Below are positions 21,113-30,757 of a stretch of 64,000 nucleotides of DNA, piece after piece; position 1 is the stretch's first letter, and each line of letters begins with the position of its first letter. The notes beneath the pieces were generated by a model, which worked only from the letters and a program-made list of their open reading frames with translations, made no database searches and was not told the DNA's origin. Source of the DNA: an uncultured Alphaproteobacteria bacterium (GTDB lineage: Bacteria > Pseudomonadota > Alphaproteobacteria > HIMB59); the NCBI GenBank assembly GCA_902527045.1, contig CABZNL010000004.1, positions 30,739 to 94,738 on the forward strand, in the 5' to 3' direction. Position numbers and translations under genes: made by a program.

Positions 21113-21436
21113 ATGTCTTTATTAGAAAAATACAACGAAGTTTTTATGAACAAAGATGAAGCTGGAATGAATGAGGTGCTTCATGATGATTACAAGTTCA
21201 CAATGCATGCTTCAGGAAATGTTTTAAGTAAGCAAGATGTCATAAAGTGGGCAATGAGCGATGATATCAATAGAGAAAAAGTTCGAATTATTTATGAAAA
21301 TGATGAAATTGGAATTGAACATTCTTTTGTGACTTTTTCAGATGGAAATAAACAAGCTGTGATGGCCGTGTTCACTTTTAAAGATGGTAAAATTTTCTCT
21401 TTAGAAACAGGTGCCACCAATATGCCAAAAGCTTAA
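21113..21436 (+). CDS. SnoaL/NTF2-like protein
   Basis: This 107-residue protein starts MSLLEKYNEVFMNKDEAGMN. The pattern LLEKYNEVFMNKDEAGMNEVLHDDYKF followed by strands ending FTFKDGKIFSLETG is typical of the NTF2-like/SnoaL fold, which often binds small hydrophobic ligands. An AAGGAG site lies about 6 bases upstream. It forms the third gene of the 20424-21436 operon. Its stop overlaps that of the convergent MazG-like gene in TTAA (21433-21436). The ligand is unknown. Confidence 0.7.
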   Translation: MSLLEKYNEVFMNKDEAGMNEVLHDDYKFTMHASGNVLSKQDVIKWAMSDDINREKVRIIYENDEIGIEHSFVTFSDGNKQAVMAVFTFKDGKIFSLETGATNMPKA

Positions 21437-21804
21437 TCAATAAATTTTAAAAGGTCCGGTTTAAAATAATTCGGGCCTTTCATTACTTTTCCAGAGTCAT
21501 TATAAATAGGTTTTCCGTCTTCACCTAATTTGCTCATGTTGGAGTTTTGGACTTCATCAAAGCATTTATCTAAATCAATACCAAAAGCATGGCCAGCTCC
21601 ATAAGTAACATAAAGTATGTCCGTTAATGCATCAGCTACCTCAAGTAAGTTTTTATCATTCATTGCTTGGGTTAATTCCTCTAATTCTTCTTTAATAAGG
21701 TCAATTCTTAATTTGTTTGTCTTTGCATCACTTAATTCAGCTTTGTCCTTTACTTCTTGACCATAAGTATTCATGAATAACTTCACTTTTTCAAAATTTG
21801 TCAT
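21433..21804 (-). CDS. MazG/PRA-PH-like nucleotide pyrophosphohydrolase
   Basis: This 123-residue all-alpha NTP pyrophosphatase-like protein has the metal-binding pattern KEELEELTQAM (about residues 33-43) followed by EVADALTDILYVTYG (about 55-69), the E-x-x-E and E-x-x-D signature of the MazG/HisE superfamily. The C-terminal EDGKPIYNDSGKVMKGPNYF segment resembles phage-like and bacterial PRA-PH family proteins. It probably hydrolyses a non-canonical (d)NTP; substrate unproven. Confidence 0.75.
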   Translation of the reverse strand: MTNFEKVKLFMNTYGQEVKDKAELSDAKTNKLRIDLIKEELEELTQAMNDKNLLEVADALTDILYVTYGAGHAFGIDLDKCFDEVQNSNMSKLGEDGKPIYNDSGKVMKGPNYFKPDLLKFID

Positions 21805-21880
21805 ATAGAACTCCTCTATCCTATAATAACTAATTTTTACTAGTAAAAAGAAATTATTTATAATAAGAATTATCCGCTAC

Positions 21881-21956
<76 letters not shown>

Positions 21957-21966
21957 CTTCTTAATA

Positions 21967-23094
21967 TTATTGAAGATTTAACTCATCAATTGAACGATCG
22001 TTTCTGGACCTACTCAATTCTAAAAGTCCACCCCTAGTGTAGCCATAAACATTAGTTATGCTCAAATCATCTCTAAATTCGTTTTTTAACATACCAACAA
22101 GTTTTCTAAGTGTATTTTGATCGCTTGCTACTGGGTCAATTACAACTTTTCCAGATATATTTTTTAATTTGATGAGCTTAGAAATTAATTGAATAGCCTC
22201 TCTGTTAGTATCAAATCTTTTTGCAGAACCAGTATTTACATCAATTGCAGTAAGTGCATCTGTTTTACCAATCATGATATTGCCTCCACTTGGTAGATCG
22301 TAGTTATGGCCAATCAAATAATCAATTTTCTCTCCTAAATTAAACACTTCTTCAATTTGTTCATTTGACATTTCTTCACATAAATTTGCAAAAGTTGAAT
22401 CTAGCTTTTCATCCCAGTTTTTAACTCTTTCAAATCGATCATTATCACTAAAAATAATTTGATCGGTGTTTTTGTCTGAGTAATCACAAACAAAATTTTG
22501 ATCAAAGTAGGTATTTTGAAAAACAAGGCCCTCTTCGCTTAATTCTTTTGCATTTAACTCAATCTCTTTCCATTGATTATTTAAATCATTCAACTCTGAT
22601 TGAGCTATTTCAATATTTTCTGGAATAAGATTGTGTCTGGCTATTAGTCCCACTTCAGACTCGCTTAAAGCATCCATAATTTTATCTTGTTGATTTGTAT
22701 CTAAGTTTTTTCTAGTTCTTCTACTTAAAATAATTTCATCACCATAAGGCAACAAATTTATAAATTTTCCTGTTAGAATCACGTTGTTTGTGAAAAGATG
22801 GACTTTATCTTTGGATCCTATGCTTCTAACTTGAAGTAATAATGATTGTCCTTCATGTGCTTTATCCCCATTGGGAAAGTTAATTCTTTTAAAAAAACCT
22901 CTCTGGTCTCCGCTGCCATAAGAGACAAAAGCTCCACTATCGTTGGGTAAAATTTCTGAAATTTTTACTTTATAGATATCACCGATTTGAACATCTTCGT
23001 TGGGTTGAAAGCGAATATTAACCAATTCCCCTTCATTTAGTTTAACTCCACACTTGAAATTTTTGTAGTTTGTAACAATAAGTTTTGTAGACAT
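21967..23094 (-). CDS. Compact ribonuclease E/G-family endoribonuclease
   Basis: This RNase E/G catalytic protein is shortened to 375 residues. The S1-like RNA-binding region covers about residues 36-105. The catalytic site shows Asp285 in ALTAIDVNTG and Asp320 in KVVIDPVAS, matching the two Mg-binding aspartates. It ends just after TRGGLLELSRSR, so the C-terminal zinc-link (CPxCxG) and the RNase E scaffold are missing. The S1 and 5'-sensor segments are also condensed. It likely processes rRNA, tRNA and mRNA. It lies 28 bases downstream of infA. Confidence 0.85.
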   Translation of the reverse strand: MSTKLIVTNYKNFKCGVKLNEGELVNIRFQPNEDVQIGDIYKVKISEILPNDSGAFVSYGSGDQRGFFKRINFPNGDKAHEGQSLLLQVRSIGSKDKVHLFTNNVILTGKFINLLPYGDEIILSRRTRKNLDTNQQDKIMDALSESEVGLIARHNLIPENIEIAQSELNDLNNQWKEIELNAKELSEEGLVFQNTYFDQNFVCDYSDKNTDQIIFSDNDRFERVKNWDEKLDSTFANLCEEMSNEQIEEVFNLGEKIDYLIGHNYDLPSGGNIMIGKTDALTAIDVNTGSAKRFDTNREAIQLISKLIKLKNISGKVVIDPVASDQNTLRKLVGMLKNEFRDDLSITNVYGYTRGGLLELSRSRNDRSIDELNLQ

Positions 23095-23122
23095 GGCATT
23101 ACTCCTTTTAAAAAATTATTCA

Positions 23123-23344
23123 TTAGTTCTTTGACCTAAATGTAATTCTGCCCTTAGTTAAATCATATGGTGTCATTTCAACTGTTACTCGGTCTCCTGC
23201 AAGCACTCTAATCCTATTTTTTCTCATTTTTCCAGACGTATGGGCTATGACTTCGTGGTCATTATCTAGCTTAACTTTAAACATAGCATTTGGAAGTAGC
23301 TCTGAAACTACACCTTGAAATTCTATTGCATCTTCTTTGGACAT
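23123..23344 (-). CDS. infA: Translation initiation factor IF-1
   Basis: This 73-residue S1/OB-fold protein starts [20 protein letters not shown] and contains the IF-1 signature [15 protein letters not shown]. It blocks the A site during initiation. The size and sequence are standard. It is placed between hisD (11 bases upstream) and the RNase E/G gene. Confidence 0.97.
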   Translation of the reverse strand: MSKEDAIEFQGVVSELLPNAMFKVKLDNDHEVIAHTSGKMRKNRIRVLAGDRVTVEMTPYDLTKGRITFRSKN

Positions 23345-23355
23345 GTTGATGTATC

Positions 23356-24627
23356 TTATGTTTTGATCTTTCTAATTTCAACTGATAAAGCGTGTGCCTC
23401 TAAACCTTCTTGTCTTGCAAGATTGATTGTCGGCTTTGCAATTTTCTTAAGAGTTTTATTGCCAGACTTAATAAAAACTGTTTTTTTTGTATAATCTTCG
23501 ACGCCTAAACCAGATGCAAATTTAGCAGTTTGATCTGTAGGTAGTACATGGTTAGTTCCTATAGTATAATCTCCAAGCGCTACAGGAGATTTTTCTCCTA
23601 AAAAAACAGATCCGGCATTTATTATATTTTTTAATATATTTTTGTTAAATTTTTCGTGGATGTGGAGATGTTCTGGAGCAATAAAATTTGAAATTTCAAA
23701 TATTTCTTTTTGACTCTTAGCTAAAATTAAGTAGCAATTATTTTTAATAGATCGATCAACATTTTTTAATTTTGTCTCTTTCATTATGCTTTGAAGTTCA
23801 TTTTTTATTTTCAATAAAATACTTTTAGTTTTAGCTATAACATAGGTTTTTGCATTAGGATCATGTTCACCTTGTGCGAGAACATCATAAGCTATCCATG
23901 AGGGATTTGATTTATTATTTGCTATCACTAAAACTTCTGATGGTCCTGCTGGTAAATCTATCCCAATAAATCCAAATAATTGTTTTTTTGCTTCAGCTAC
24001 ATATTGGTTTCCAGGACCAAATACTTTATCAGCTTTTTTTATTAACTTAGTGCCAAAAGCAAACGCTGCAATCGCCTGAGCTCCACCTACATTGTAGACT
24101 TTATTTACTCCACATAAATAAGCAGCAGCTAAAGTTAGTTTTGATGTTTCACCATTTTGGGAGGGAACGCAGATCATTATATTAGGAACCTTGGCTATTT
24201 TTGCAGGTATAGCTGTCATTAAAACTGTTGAGGGATAAGACGCTAGCCCACCAGGAATGTATAAGCCAACATTTTCAATTGGATTCCATTGAATATAAAA
24301 TTTTGAGTCGATTTGATCTCTAAAGGAATATGAAAATTTTTTTTGTTTTGAGTGATAATAGTGAATTCTTTTATAGGCTAATTTAAGTGCTTTTTTACTA
24401 TCTTTTGATATAGAATTATATGCTTCCTTTAGTGTTTTTTGGCTTATTTCTATGTTATTTAAAGTTGCCTTTTTATTTTCAAACTTTCTGACATACTTTA
24501 TTAAAGCTTGATCTTTATTTTTTTTTATATCCTTTATGATATTTTTGACAGTACCACTGACTGTTGTATTTACATTTGAAGATGAGCTGAGATTTTGAAA
24601 AATCCATTTTTTACTAACAATTCTCAT
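23356..24627 (-). CDS. hisD: Histidinol dehydrogenase
   Basis: HisD oxidises histidinol to histidine in two NAD-dependent steps. The 423-residue zinc enzyme has [14 protein letters not shown] (about residues 128-141), [14 protein letters not shown] (about 182-195), and the metal-site segments [25 protein letters not shown] and the C-terminal [12 protein letters not shown]. All expected landmarks are present. It overlaps hisG by a single base and precedes infA. Confidence 0.95.
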   Translation of the reverse strand: MRIVSKKWIFQNLSSSSNVNTTVSGTVKNIIKDIKKNKDQALIKYVRKFENKKATLNNIEISQKTLKEAYNSISKDSKKALKLAYKRIHYYHSKQKKFSYSFRDQIDSKFYIQWNPIENVGLYIPGGLASYPSTVLMTAIPAKIAKVPNIMICVPSQNGETSKLTLAAAYLCGVNKVYNVGGAQAIAAFAFGTKLIKKADKVFGPGNQYVAEAKKQLFGFIGIDLPAGPSEVLVIANNKSNPSWIAYDVLAQGEHDPNAKTYVIAKTKSILLKIKNELQSIMKETKLKNVDRSIKNNCYLILAKSQKEIFEISNFIAPEHLHIHEKFNKNILKNIINAGSVFLGEKSPVALGDYTIGTNHVLPTDQTAKFASGLGVEDYTKKTVFIKSGNKTLKKIAKPTINLARQEGLEAHALSVEIRKIKT

Positions 24628-25262
24628 TATAAACCTTTTGTAATTAGTTTTTTTATAAATTTTTTCTTTAAATCATAGGCAAAATAACTGCTTATGATGA
24701 TAGTTGAGATATCATTATTAATGATTACATTTTCATAAAGTTGATTGTCTTTAAGAGTCTTTCCAGATTGTACAAGATCTAAAATAAAATCAGCAATTCC
24801 ATATTTTACTGCAAGCTCTATAGAACCATTTAATTTTATTGTTTCAGTTTGTATGTTTAAATCTCTAAAGTAGTTTTCAGAAATATTTTGAAATTTTGTT
24901 GCAACTTTAAATATTTTCTTCTCTGAAAAATTAACTTCTTTTTTATCTGACGCTATTGATATTCTGCACTTTCCTATATTAGTTTTCTTTAGTAGAACAA
25001 TATTTTGTGAACTATTTTCTAGAATATCATCGTATCCAACAAATCCAATATCTGCTGCCCCTAACATAATATAAGATCTAATATCTGAGGGTTTTAACTT
25101 TATGACTTTTATCTCTTTGAAATTTGTATCAAAAGTTAATTTCCTTACATTCTCGTTAAAAAAAGGTTGTTCTATTATTACACCTCTTTTAGATAGATAT
25201 TTTACAACCTTTCCTTCCAGTCTTCCTTTGGGACAAGCAATAGTTAAATTTTGATTATTCAT
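24627..25262 (-). CDS. hisG: ATP phosphoribosyltransferase, short form
   Basis: HisG catalyses the first step of histidine synthesis. The 211-residue protein is the short form (HisG-S), which lacks the C-terminal regulatory ACT-like domain and in known cases works with the HisZ subunit. It begins MNNQNLTIACPKGRLEGKVV; AADIGFVGYDDI near residue 70 and ADFILDLVQSGKTLKDNQL near 157 are family motifs. No HisZ is encoded nearby. It overlaps murA by 4 bases and hisD by 1. Confidence 0.93.
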   Translation of the reverse strand: MNNQNLTIACPKGRLEGKVVKYLSKRGVIIEQPFFNENVRKLTFDTNFKEIKVIKLKPSDIRSYIMLGAADIGFVGYDDILENSSQNIVLLKKTNIGKCRISIASDKKEVNFSEKKIFKVATKFQNISENYFRDLNIQTETIKLNGSIELAVKYGIADFILDLVQSGKTLKDNQLYENVIINNDISTIIISSYFAYDLKKKFIKKLITKGL

Positions 25263-26515
25263 TTTTTTCTAAATATGTTTACGCCACATTTTTTTAATTT
25301 TAAATCAAAATCTTCATACCCTCTGTCTAAGTGGTAAATTCTATTTATTACAGTTGTGCCTTTAGACATCATTGCAGCTATTATAAGAGAAAAGCTAGCC
25401 CTAATATCAGTTGCCATCACTTCAGCGCCAAATAAATTCAAGGTTTTATGTATTGTCACTGTTTTTCCAATAATTGATAAATTGGCTCCAAATCTTCTAA
25501 GTTCTGGAATGTGAATAAATCTATTTTCAAATATATTTTCAATTACTCTAGATTTTATAGCAGATTTAAGTTGCGTTGCTATGAGTTGGGCTTGTAAGTC
25601 TGTAGGGTATCCAGGAAATTCTTTAGTAGAAATTTTTTTAATTGGTTTAAGTTTTTTACAATAAAATTCATAAGATGATTTAGATATCTTTTTTATTTTT
25701 AGCCCCATGTCTTGATAAATTTTTAAAGGAAAAGTTAAGTCATCTGGATTAAAGTTATTTAATCTAAGCCTCCCTTTGGTTGCCATGGTAGCTAAAATAT
25801 AGGAACCTGCCTCAATCCTGTCAGAAATGACTTTATAATCTTCAAGGTTCAATTCTTCAGCACCCTTAATAGTAATTGTTCTGTTTTTTACTTTTATATT
25901 AGCTCCACATGTGTTCAGAAAATTTATAAGATCAATTACTTCAGGCTCGATAGCACAATTTTTTAATTTACTAATACCATCTGCTAAAGTAGCTGCCATT
26001 AAGATATTTTGAGTAGCTCCAACACTTATTTTTGGAAATTTGTGATTAATTGAGTTTAGTTTATCTTTTTTTCTCTCTGCTATCACATAGCCATTTTTAA
26101 TTAAAATTTTAATGCCCATTTTCGTTAAAGCATCTAAGTGTAAATCAATTCCTCTAGTGCCAATTGAGCAACCACCTGGAAGTGCTATTTTAAATTTTTT
26201 ATATCTTGAAATAGCAGGTCCTAAAATAACAATAGAGGCTCTCATTTGACGAACATATTCATAATCAGCAGATTTTTTTTTAATGGCAGAACTCTTTACT
26301 ACAAATGTATTTTTTTGAAAATCAACACGACATCCTAAATCTTTTAAAATTGAAGCTAAGAATCTTGTATCTCTGAGATTAGGTATGTTGTTAATAAAGC
26401 AATTACCCTTGGACAACAAAGTAGATATCATAATGGGTAACGAGGCATTCTTGGAGCCTGAGATATTAATCTGTCCTTTTAAGGTTGAAGGACCTTGTAT
26501 GACTACAGTTTGCAT
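25259..26515 (-). CDS. murA: UDP-N-acetylglucosamine 1-carboxyvinyltransferase
   Basis: MurA adds enolpyruvate to UDP-GlcNAc, the first committed step of peptidoglycan synthesis. The 418-residue protein shows SGSKNASLPIM near residue 20, the loop ALPGGCSIGTRGIDLHL with the fosfomycin-target cysteine near residue 116, and FPGYPTDLQAQLIA near 294. Length and motifs are typical. A tiny basic gene ends 4 bases before its start. hisG and hisD follow with overlaps. Confidence 0.95.
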   Translation of the reverse strand: MQTVVIQGPSTLKGQINISGSKNASLPIMISTLLSKGNCFINNIPNLRDTRFLASILKDLGCRVDFQKNTFVVKSSAIKKKSADYEYVRQMRASIVILGPAISRYKKFKIALPGGCSIGTRGIDLHLDALTKMGIKILIKNGYVIAERKKDKLNSINHKFPKISVGATQNILMAATLADGISKLKNCAIEPEVIDLINFLNTCGANIKVKNRTITIKGAEELNLEDYKVISDRIEAGSYILATMATKGRLRLNNFNPDDLTFPLKIYQDMGLKIKKISKSSYEFYCKKLKPIKKISTKEFPGYPTDLQAQLIATQLKSAIKSRVIENIFENRFIHIPELRRFGANLSIIGKTVTIHKTLNLFGAEVMATDIRASFSLIIAAMMSKGTTVINRIYHLDRGYEDFDLKLKKCGVNIFRKK

Positions 26516-26519
26516 AAAT

Positions 26520-26627
26520 TTATTTTTTTAATTTTTTTCTTTTTTTTAAATTTTCCCTTAATTTCTGGGCTAATTTATCTTTTTTCAGTTGTTCAATATT
26601 TTTTCTATTAAGGTCTTGTTTCTTCAT
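26520..26627 (-). CDS. Small basic protein upstream of murA
   Basis: This is a 35-codon frame with ATG at 26627-26625 and TAA at 26522-26520. The peptide is highly basic and helical (K/R-rich), with the pattern DKLAQKLRENLKKRKK. I recall short conserved basic proteins of the form LK..LR.NL.RRK near murA in other alphaproteobacteria, but cannot check this. It lies 4 bases from the murA start and 22 bases from the divergent clpB start, so it fills nearly the whole gap. A-rich DNA can give lysine-rich frames by chance, which limits confidence. Confidence 0.55.
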   Translation of the reverse strand: MKKQDLNRKNIEQLKKDKLAQKLRENLKKRKKLKK

Positions 26628-26649
26628 AAATTATAACCAAATAAATTAT

Positions 26650-29229
26650 ATGATGAATTTTGAAAAATACACTAATAGTTCAAAAAAAATTATTAATTCT
26701 GCACAAAATTTGGCATTAGGTAAAAAACATCAAAAGATTGCACCTATTCATATTATAAGTGAGTTATTAAATTCTAATCATGAAATAATAATTAAAATTT
26801 TTGAGAAAATTAATATTGATAATATTAAAAAAAATATTTCTGAATTGCTTTTAAAAGAGCCAGTAAACGGCACAATCCCTAGCCAAATTTATGCCGATCC
26901 TAAATTATTAATATTATTTGAAAGTGCTGAAAAAATAGCTAAAACAAATCAAGATAGTTTTGTATCAATTGATACTTTATTTTTGAGTTGTATTAAATCA
27001 GACGATCAAATTGAAACTATATTAAAAAAAAATGGTCTGAGTCACTCATCTGTCAAATCTAAAATACAAGAATTTAGAAAAGATGGAAAATCTGACAGTG
27101 AGAACTCTGATGATAATTTTAATGCATTAGAGAAATATACTATTAACGTTACTCAAAAAGCGCAAAATAGAGAATTAGATCCTGTTATTGGAAGAGATGA
27201 AGAAATTCGAAGAACAATTCAGGTTTTATCGAGAAGAACTAAAAATAATCCAATACTAATTGGTGACCCCGGTGTGGGTAAAACTGCATTGATAGAGGGT
27301 TTAGCTCAAAGAATAGTAAACAAAGATGTTCCACGCTCATTAGAAAATAAAGTTATTCGTATACTTGACCTTGGTTTATTACTTGCTGGCGCAAAATATC
27401 GTGGAGAGTTTGAAGAGAGACTTCAAAATGTTTTAAAAGAAATTCATAAACAAAATGGCTCTATTATTTTATTTATTGATGAAATTCATACACTTGTTGG
27501 TGCTGGAAAGACAGACGGTGCGATGGATGCATCTAATATGTTAAAACCAGCATTAGCACGAGGTGAATTACATTGCGTTGGAGCCACAACACTCGATGAA
27601 TATAAAAATTACTTTGAGAAAGATGCAGCTTTGACAAGGCGCTTTCAACCAGTATTTGTTAACGAGCCCTCTTCTACCGACGCGGTAGCTATTTTGAGAG
27701 GTTTGAAAGAAAAGTATGAAATTCATCACGGGATAAGAATTAGTGACGAGGCTATTTTATCGTCAGTTCAATTGTCTGATCGTTACATCACTGACCGCTT
27801 TCTTCCTGATAAAGCAATTGATTTAATGGATGAAGCAGCAAGCAAAGTTAAAATGGAAATTGATAGTAAACCTGAAGAAATTGATCAATTAGACCGGGAT
27901 CTTATCAAGCTTCAAATGGAAAAAAACGTACTCTATAAAGAAAATGATAAAGACGCTAAAAAAAATGAGCAAATTGATAATCAAATATTAAATATACAAG
28001 AAAAACTAAATGTCCTTAATAGTACTTGGGAGTCAGAAAAAAAGATTTTAGATACAAAAAGAAATCTTAATGAAAGAATTGATCAAGCAAAAGAAGATCT
28101 TGAGAGTGCTCAAAGAACCGGGGATTTGACAAAGGCAAGCGAGCTTATGTATGGCTTACTTCCAAGTCTTGAAAAAGAATATGAGGAATTAAATCAAAAA
28201 GAGCAAGCTACTATTATAAATGAAGTAATAAACGCTGAAGATATTGCAAGTGTAGTCTCCAAATGGACAGGTATCCCCTTAGAAAAACTTATTGGTGGAG
28301 AAAAAGATAAATTAATAAATATTGAAAAACTTTTAGAAAAAAGGGTCATTGGACAACAAGATGCCATTGAGAAAGTCTCTAAAGCTATTAAGATTTCAAA
28401 AGCAGGTCTTCAAGATCCAGATAAGCCCCTTGGTTCTTTTCTTTTTCTAGGTCCAACTGGTGTTGGAAAGACGGAATTATCGAAAGCTTTAGCTGAATAC
28501 GTTTTTGATAACGAAAAACAAATGCTGAGGCTTGATATGTCTGAATATATGGAAAAACACTCTGTAAGTAAGTTAATAGGTTCTCCTCCAGGTTATGTTG
28601 GTTACGATGATGGAGGAAAACTTACAGACTCTGTTAGAAGGCGACCTTATCAAGTAATCTTATTTGATGAAATTGAAAAAGCACACCCAGATGTATTTAA
28701 TATATTATTACAAATTCTTGATGATGGTAGGTTAACTGACTCAAAAGGTAAAATAGTTAATTTTAAAAATACACTTATTGTTATGACATCCAATATTGGT
28801 GCACAAATACCTATTGATGATAATTTTGACTATACTACTAAGAAAAATTTAGCTCTCGAAGAGCTTAAAAATCATTTTCGATTAGAATTTTTAAATAGAA
28901 TTGATGAGATAATTTTATTTAATAAATTAACAAAAGAAAACATAAGTTCGATTTTAAATAATCAAATTCAATTAATTGAAAAAAGAATTTCCTCTAAAGG
29001 AATATCTATCGGTTTTACCGATGAAGCCTTTGAATATCTTAAAGATAAGGGTTTTGATCCATTGTTTGGTGCAAGGCCTTTAAAAAGACTATTACAAGAT
29101 GAGGTTTTAAATCCTCTATCTGAGGTAATATTAGATATTGGTGAGAATATTCCAGATAAATTAATTTTTACTAAAGATAAATATGGGTTAGCAGTTGCTA
29201 ATAAAAACCTCAAGGTTTTGAGATCATAA
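26650..29229 (+). CDS. clpB: Disaggregase chaperone ClpB
   Basis: This 859-residue Hsp100 AAA+ protein, with DnaK, resolubilises aggregates. Domains in order are an N-terminal Clp-N double repeat (about residues 1-145), AAA-1 with Walker A GDPGVGKT (about 205-212) and Walker B ILFIDEIH, a middle coiled-coil domain (about 405-530), AAA-2 with GPTGVGKT (about 604-611) and Walker [16 protein letters not shown], and a C-terminal D2-small domain. Two adjacent ATGs (26650 and 26653) could serve as start. No IGF/IGL-type ClpP-binding loop is evident, as expected for ClpB. Confidence 0.96.
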   Translation: MMNFEKYTNSSKKIINSAQNLALGKKHQKIAPIHIISELLNSNHEIIIKIFEKINIDNIKKNISELLLKEPVNGTIPSQIYADPKLLILFESAEKIAKTNQDSFVSIDTLFLSCIKSDDQIETILKKNGLSHSSVKSKIQEFRKDGKSDSENSDDNFNALEKYTINVTQKAQNRELDPVIGRDEEIRRTIQVLSRRTKNNPILIGDPGVGKTALIEGLAQRIVNKDVPRSLENKVIRILDLGLLLAGAKYRGEFEERLQNVLKEIHKQNGSIILFIDEIHTLVGAGKTDGAMDASNMLKPALARGELHCVGATTLDEYKNYFEKDAALTRRFQPVFVNEPSSTDAVAILRGLKEKYEIHHGIRISDEAILSSVQLSDRYITDRFLPDKAIDLMDEAASKVKMEIDSKPEEIDQLDRDLIKLQMEKNVLYKENDKDAKKNEQIDNQILNIQEKLNVLNSTWESEKKILDTKRNLNERIDQAKEDLESAQRTGDLTKASELMYGLLPSLEKEYEELNQKEQATIINEVINAEDIASVVSKWTGIPLEKLIGGEKDKLINIEKLLEKRVIGQQDAIEKVSKAIKISKAGLQDPDKPLGSFLFLGPTGVGKTELSKALAEYVFDNEKQMLRLDMSEYMEKHSVSKLIGSPPGYVGYDDGGKLTDSVRRRPYQVILFDEIEKAHPDVFNILLQILDDGRLTDSKGKIVNFKNTLIVMTSNIGAQIPIDDNFDYTTKKNLALEELKNHFRLEFLNRIDEIILFNKLTKENISSILNNQIQLIEKRISSKGISIGFTDEAFEYLKDKGFDPLFGARPLKRLLQDEVLNPLSEVILDIGENIPDKLIFTKDKYGLAVANKNLKVLRS

Positions 29230-29264
29230 CTTTCAACTTAATATAAAATTAGTATAATTAATAA

Positions 29265-29357
29265 ATGAAGTGGATATTTTTAATTGGAGCTTTCGCTTTA
29301 ATTTTCTTTGTTTTGTATCTTTCCGTAATGACCATAAGAAAAATTAGAAAAAAATAA
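29265..29357 (+). CDS. Small single-span membrane peptide
   Basis: This 30-codon frame from ATG 29265 to TAA 29357 encodes one hydrophobic segment (about residues 3-22) and a basic tail (RKIRKK), following the positive-inside pattern. Its start lies 35 bases after the clpB stop, and the next small membrane protein begins 3 bases after its stop. Tight packing with two other small genes supports a real gene. Function unknown. Confidence 0.5.
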   Translation: MKWIFLIGAFALIFFVLYLSVMTIRKIRKK

Positions 29358-29360
29358 TTT

Positions 29361-29774
29361 TTGGACATTTTTTTTTCAGACTCTTTATATAACACAAAAA
29401 TTTTTTTAGTTTCTTCTATTTTAACAATTATTTTTTTTTTACTTCTCTTGACGAGAAAAATTTATAAGAAAAAATTAACTATTTCAAATTTATCAATCTA
29501 TTCCTCATTTTTTTTATTATTAATTACTTTATCTAGTCTGTTAGTTGCAAATTTTTTTGGGAAATTTACATATGTCTTATTTATAGCTGCAACAATTACG
29601 GTTATTTACTCTGAAATAAGCTTTCTTTTAGGGAAATATTTCTTTCCAAACTTTGTTAGTGAAAATATATCTAAAGAAATAATTTATATGTTCAGCTTTA
29701 TTGTTTTTATAAATGCTGGTTATTTTACCTTTATGTTGATCTTGGATATTTTAAAAGCAGAAACAGTGTTCTAA
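29361..29774 (+). CDS. Hypothetical four-span membrane protein
   Basis: This 137-residue protein has four hydrophobic segments (about residues 13-30, 46-65, 67-92, 105-130) and a basic cytosolic loop (TRKIYKKK). The frame opens with TTG at 29361, directly after the preceding micro-gene. No family is recognised. It is followed one base later by a small basic protein, so the three form a likely operon downstream of clpB. Confidence 0.6.
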   Translation: MDIFFSDSLYNTKIFLVSSILTIIFFLLLLTRKIYKKKLTISNLSIYSSFFLLLITLSSLLVANFFGKFTYVLFIAATITVIYSEISFLLGKYFFPNFVSENISKEIIYMFSFIVFINAGYFTFMLILDILKAETVF

Positions 29775-29775
29775 A

Positions 29776-29958
29776 ATGAAGGTAATTACATTAGAAGTTG
29801 GAAACACTTCGTGGTGGAAAAATAGAAAATATAGAAGAGAAGCAGCTAATAAATTGAAGGAATTAAGACTGAAATATAAAAGAATTAAACTTTTAAAAAA
29901 GTATAGAGCTCAAGATGCAAATACTATTATTTATGCTGACTATAAGATTATAAAATAA
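29776..29958 (+). CDS. Hypothetical small basic protein
   Basis: This 60-residue protein rich in Lys, Arg and Tyr starts MKVITLEVGNTSWWKNRKYR. The central KLKELRLKYKRIKLLKKYRA is strongly cationic and helical, suggesting nucleic-acid binding, but no family is recognised. It begins one base after the previous stop. Its end is 3 bases from the end of the convergent secreted cysteine-rich gene. Confidence 0.6.
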   Translation: MKVITLEVGNTSWWKNRKYRREAANKLKELRLKYKRIKLLKKYRAQDANTIIYADYKIIK

Positions 29959-29961
29959 ATA

Positions 29962-30699
29962 TTACTTAGATAATTTTATAAAAATATCGCCCATACCAGA
30001 AATTAATTCTTCTTCTTTGGTATTATTTCTGACATTACATTGTTCGCCAACAACAGGATGACTGTTTATGGCTAAAAGATCACCACTACTGCAACTATTG
30101 GGATTATGTAAAAAACCAATAACCATTTTTCCATCAACTGCAAACACTTGATCCTTATTCATTTCTTCGCCATTGCAAAAATAATCTCGATTCACTTCTA
30201 GGGGAAATTCCTCTTTACCGCAGGGATTATCAATTGTCATAACAGTAAATTGCTCTTCAGCACCTTTAAAAATATGTGAGATATTCATGGCCTTTGCATA
30301 CTTCATTGAGTCACAAGTACAGGGCCAACAGCAGCGATACATATACCCACAAATTTTATTATTAGTTGACTCTTCAAACATACTGATAAAATCTGGAGCA
30401 GAACCAGGTCGAATGAGCGAACCAGATACTGGGCAATATCGCTTATTGAATTCCACAAAATCATTAAAATTGAGGTCTTGATCAATAAGATACTTAAAAA
30501 ACTTTGGTCCCGCAGCATTTCTATTACCGTCTGGAAACATATCTCCCCAATTAACTCTCAATGTCTCATAGTAATATTCCTCATTTTTGATCGTATTTTC
30601 ATTAGCCTGTAATGTGCTAAGAAAAATTGTGATAAATAATGAAACGATAATGGTAGCTAGAAAATTATAAAATTTAGTAGAAAACTGAGCAAATTGCAT
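29962..30699 (-). CDS. Secreted cysteine-rich hypothetical protein
   Basis: This 245-residue protein has an N-terminal export/anchor segment (about residues 13-32) and ten cysteines in the exported part. These include an RYCPVSGS element and a dense cluster with the pattern C-x5-CC-x2-C-x-C (GYMYRCCWPCTCD). Further single cysteines sit in NPCG, DYFC, NSCS and EQCN. The clustered, paired cysteines could bind a metal or form disulfides in the periplasm. I do not recognise the family. It is divergent from the VCBS/CRTAC-like gene with about 58 bases between. Confidence 0.75.
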   Translation of the reverse strand: MQFAQFSTKFYNFLATIIVSLFITIFLSTLQANENTIKNEEYYYETLRVNWGDMFPDGNRNAAGPKFFKYLIDQDLNFNDFVEFNKRYCPVSGSLIRPGSAPDFISMFEESTNNKICGYMYRCCWPCTCDSMKYAKAMNISHIFKGAEEQFTVMTIDNPCGKEEFPLEVNRDYFCNGEEMNKDQVFAVDGKMVIGFLHNPNSCSSGDLLAINSHPVVGEQCNVRNNTKEEELISGMGDIFIKLSK

Positions 30700-30757
30700 A
30701 TGTCCTAATTACACAAGTGTTTGAAATCTAGATCATAGGATATTGAGTAATAAATGT

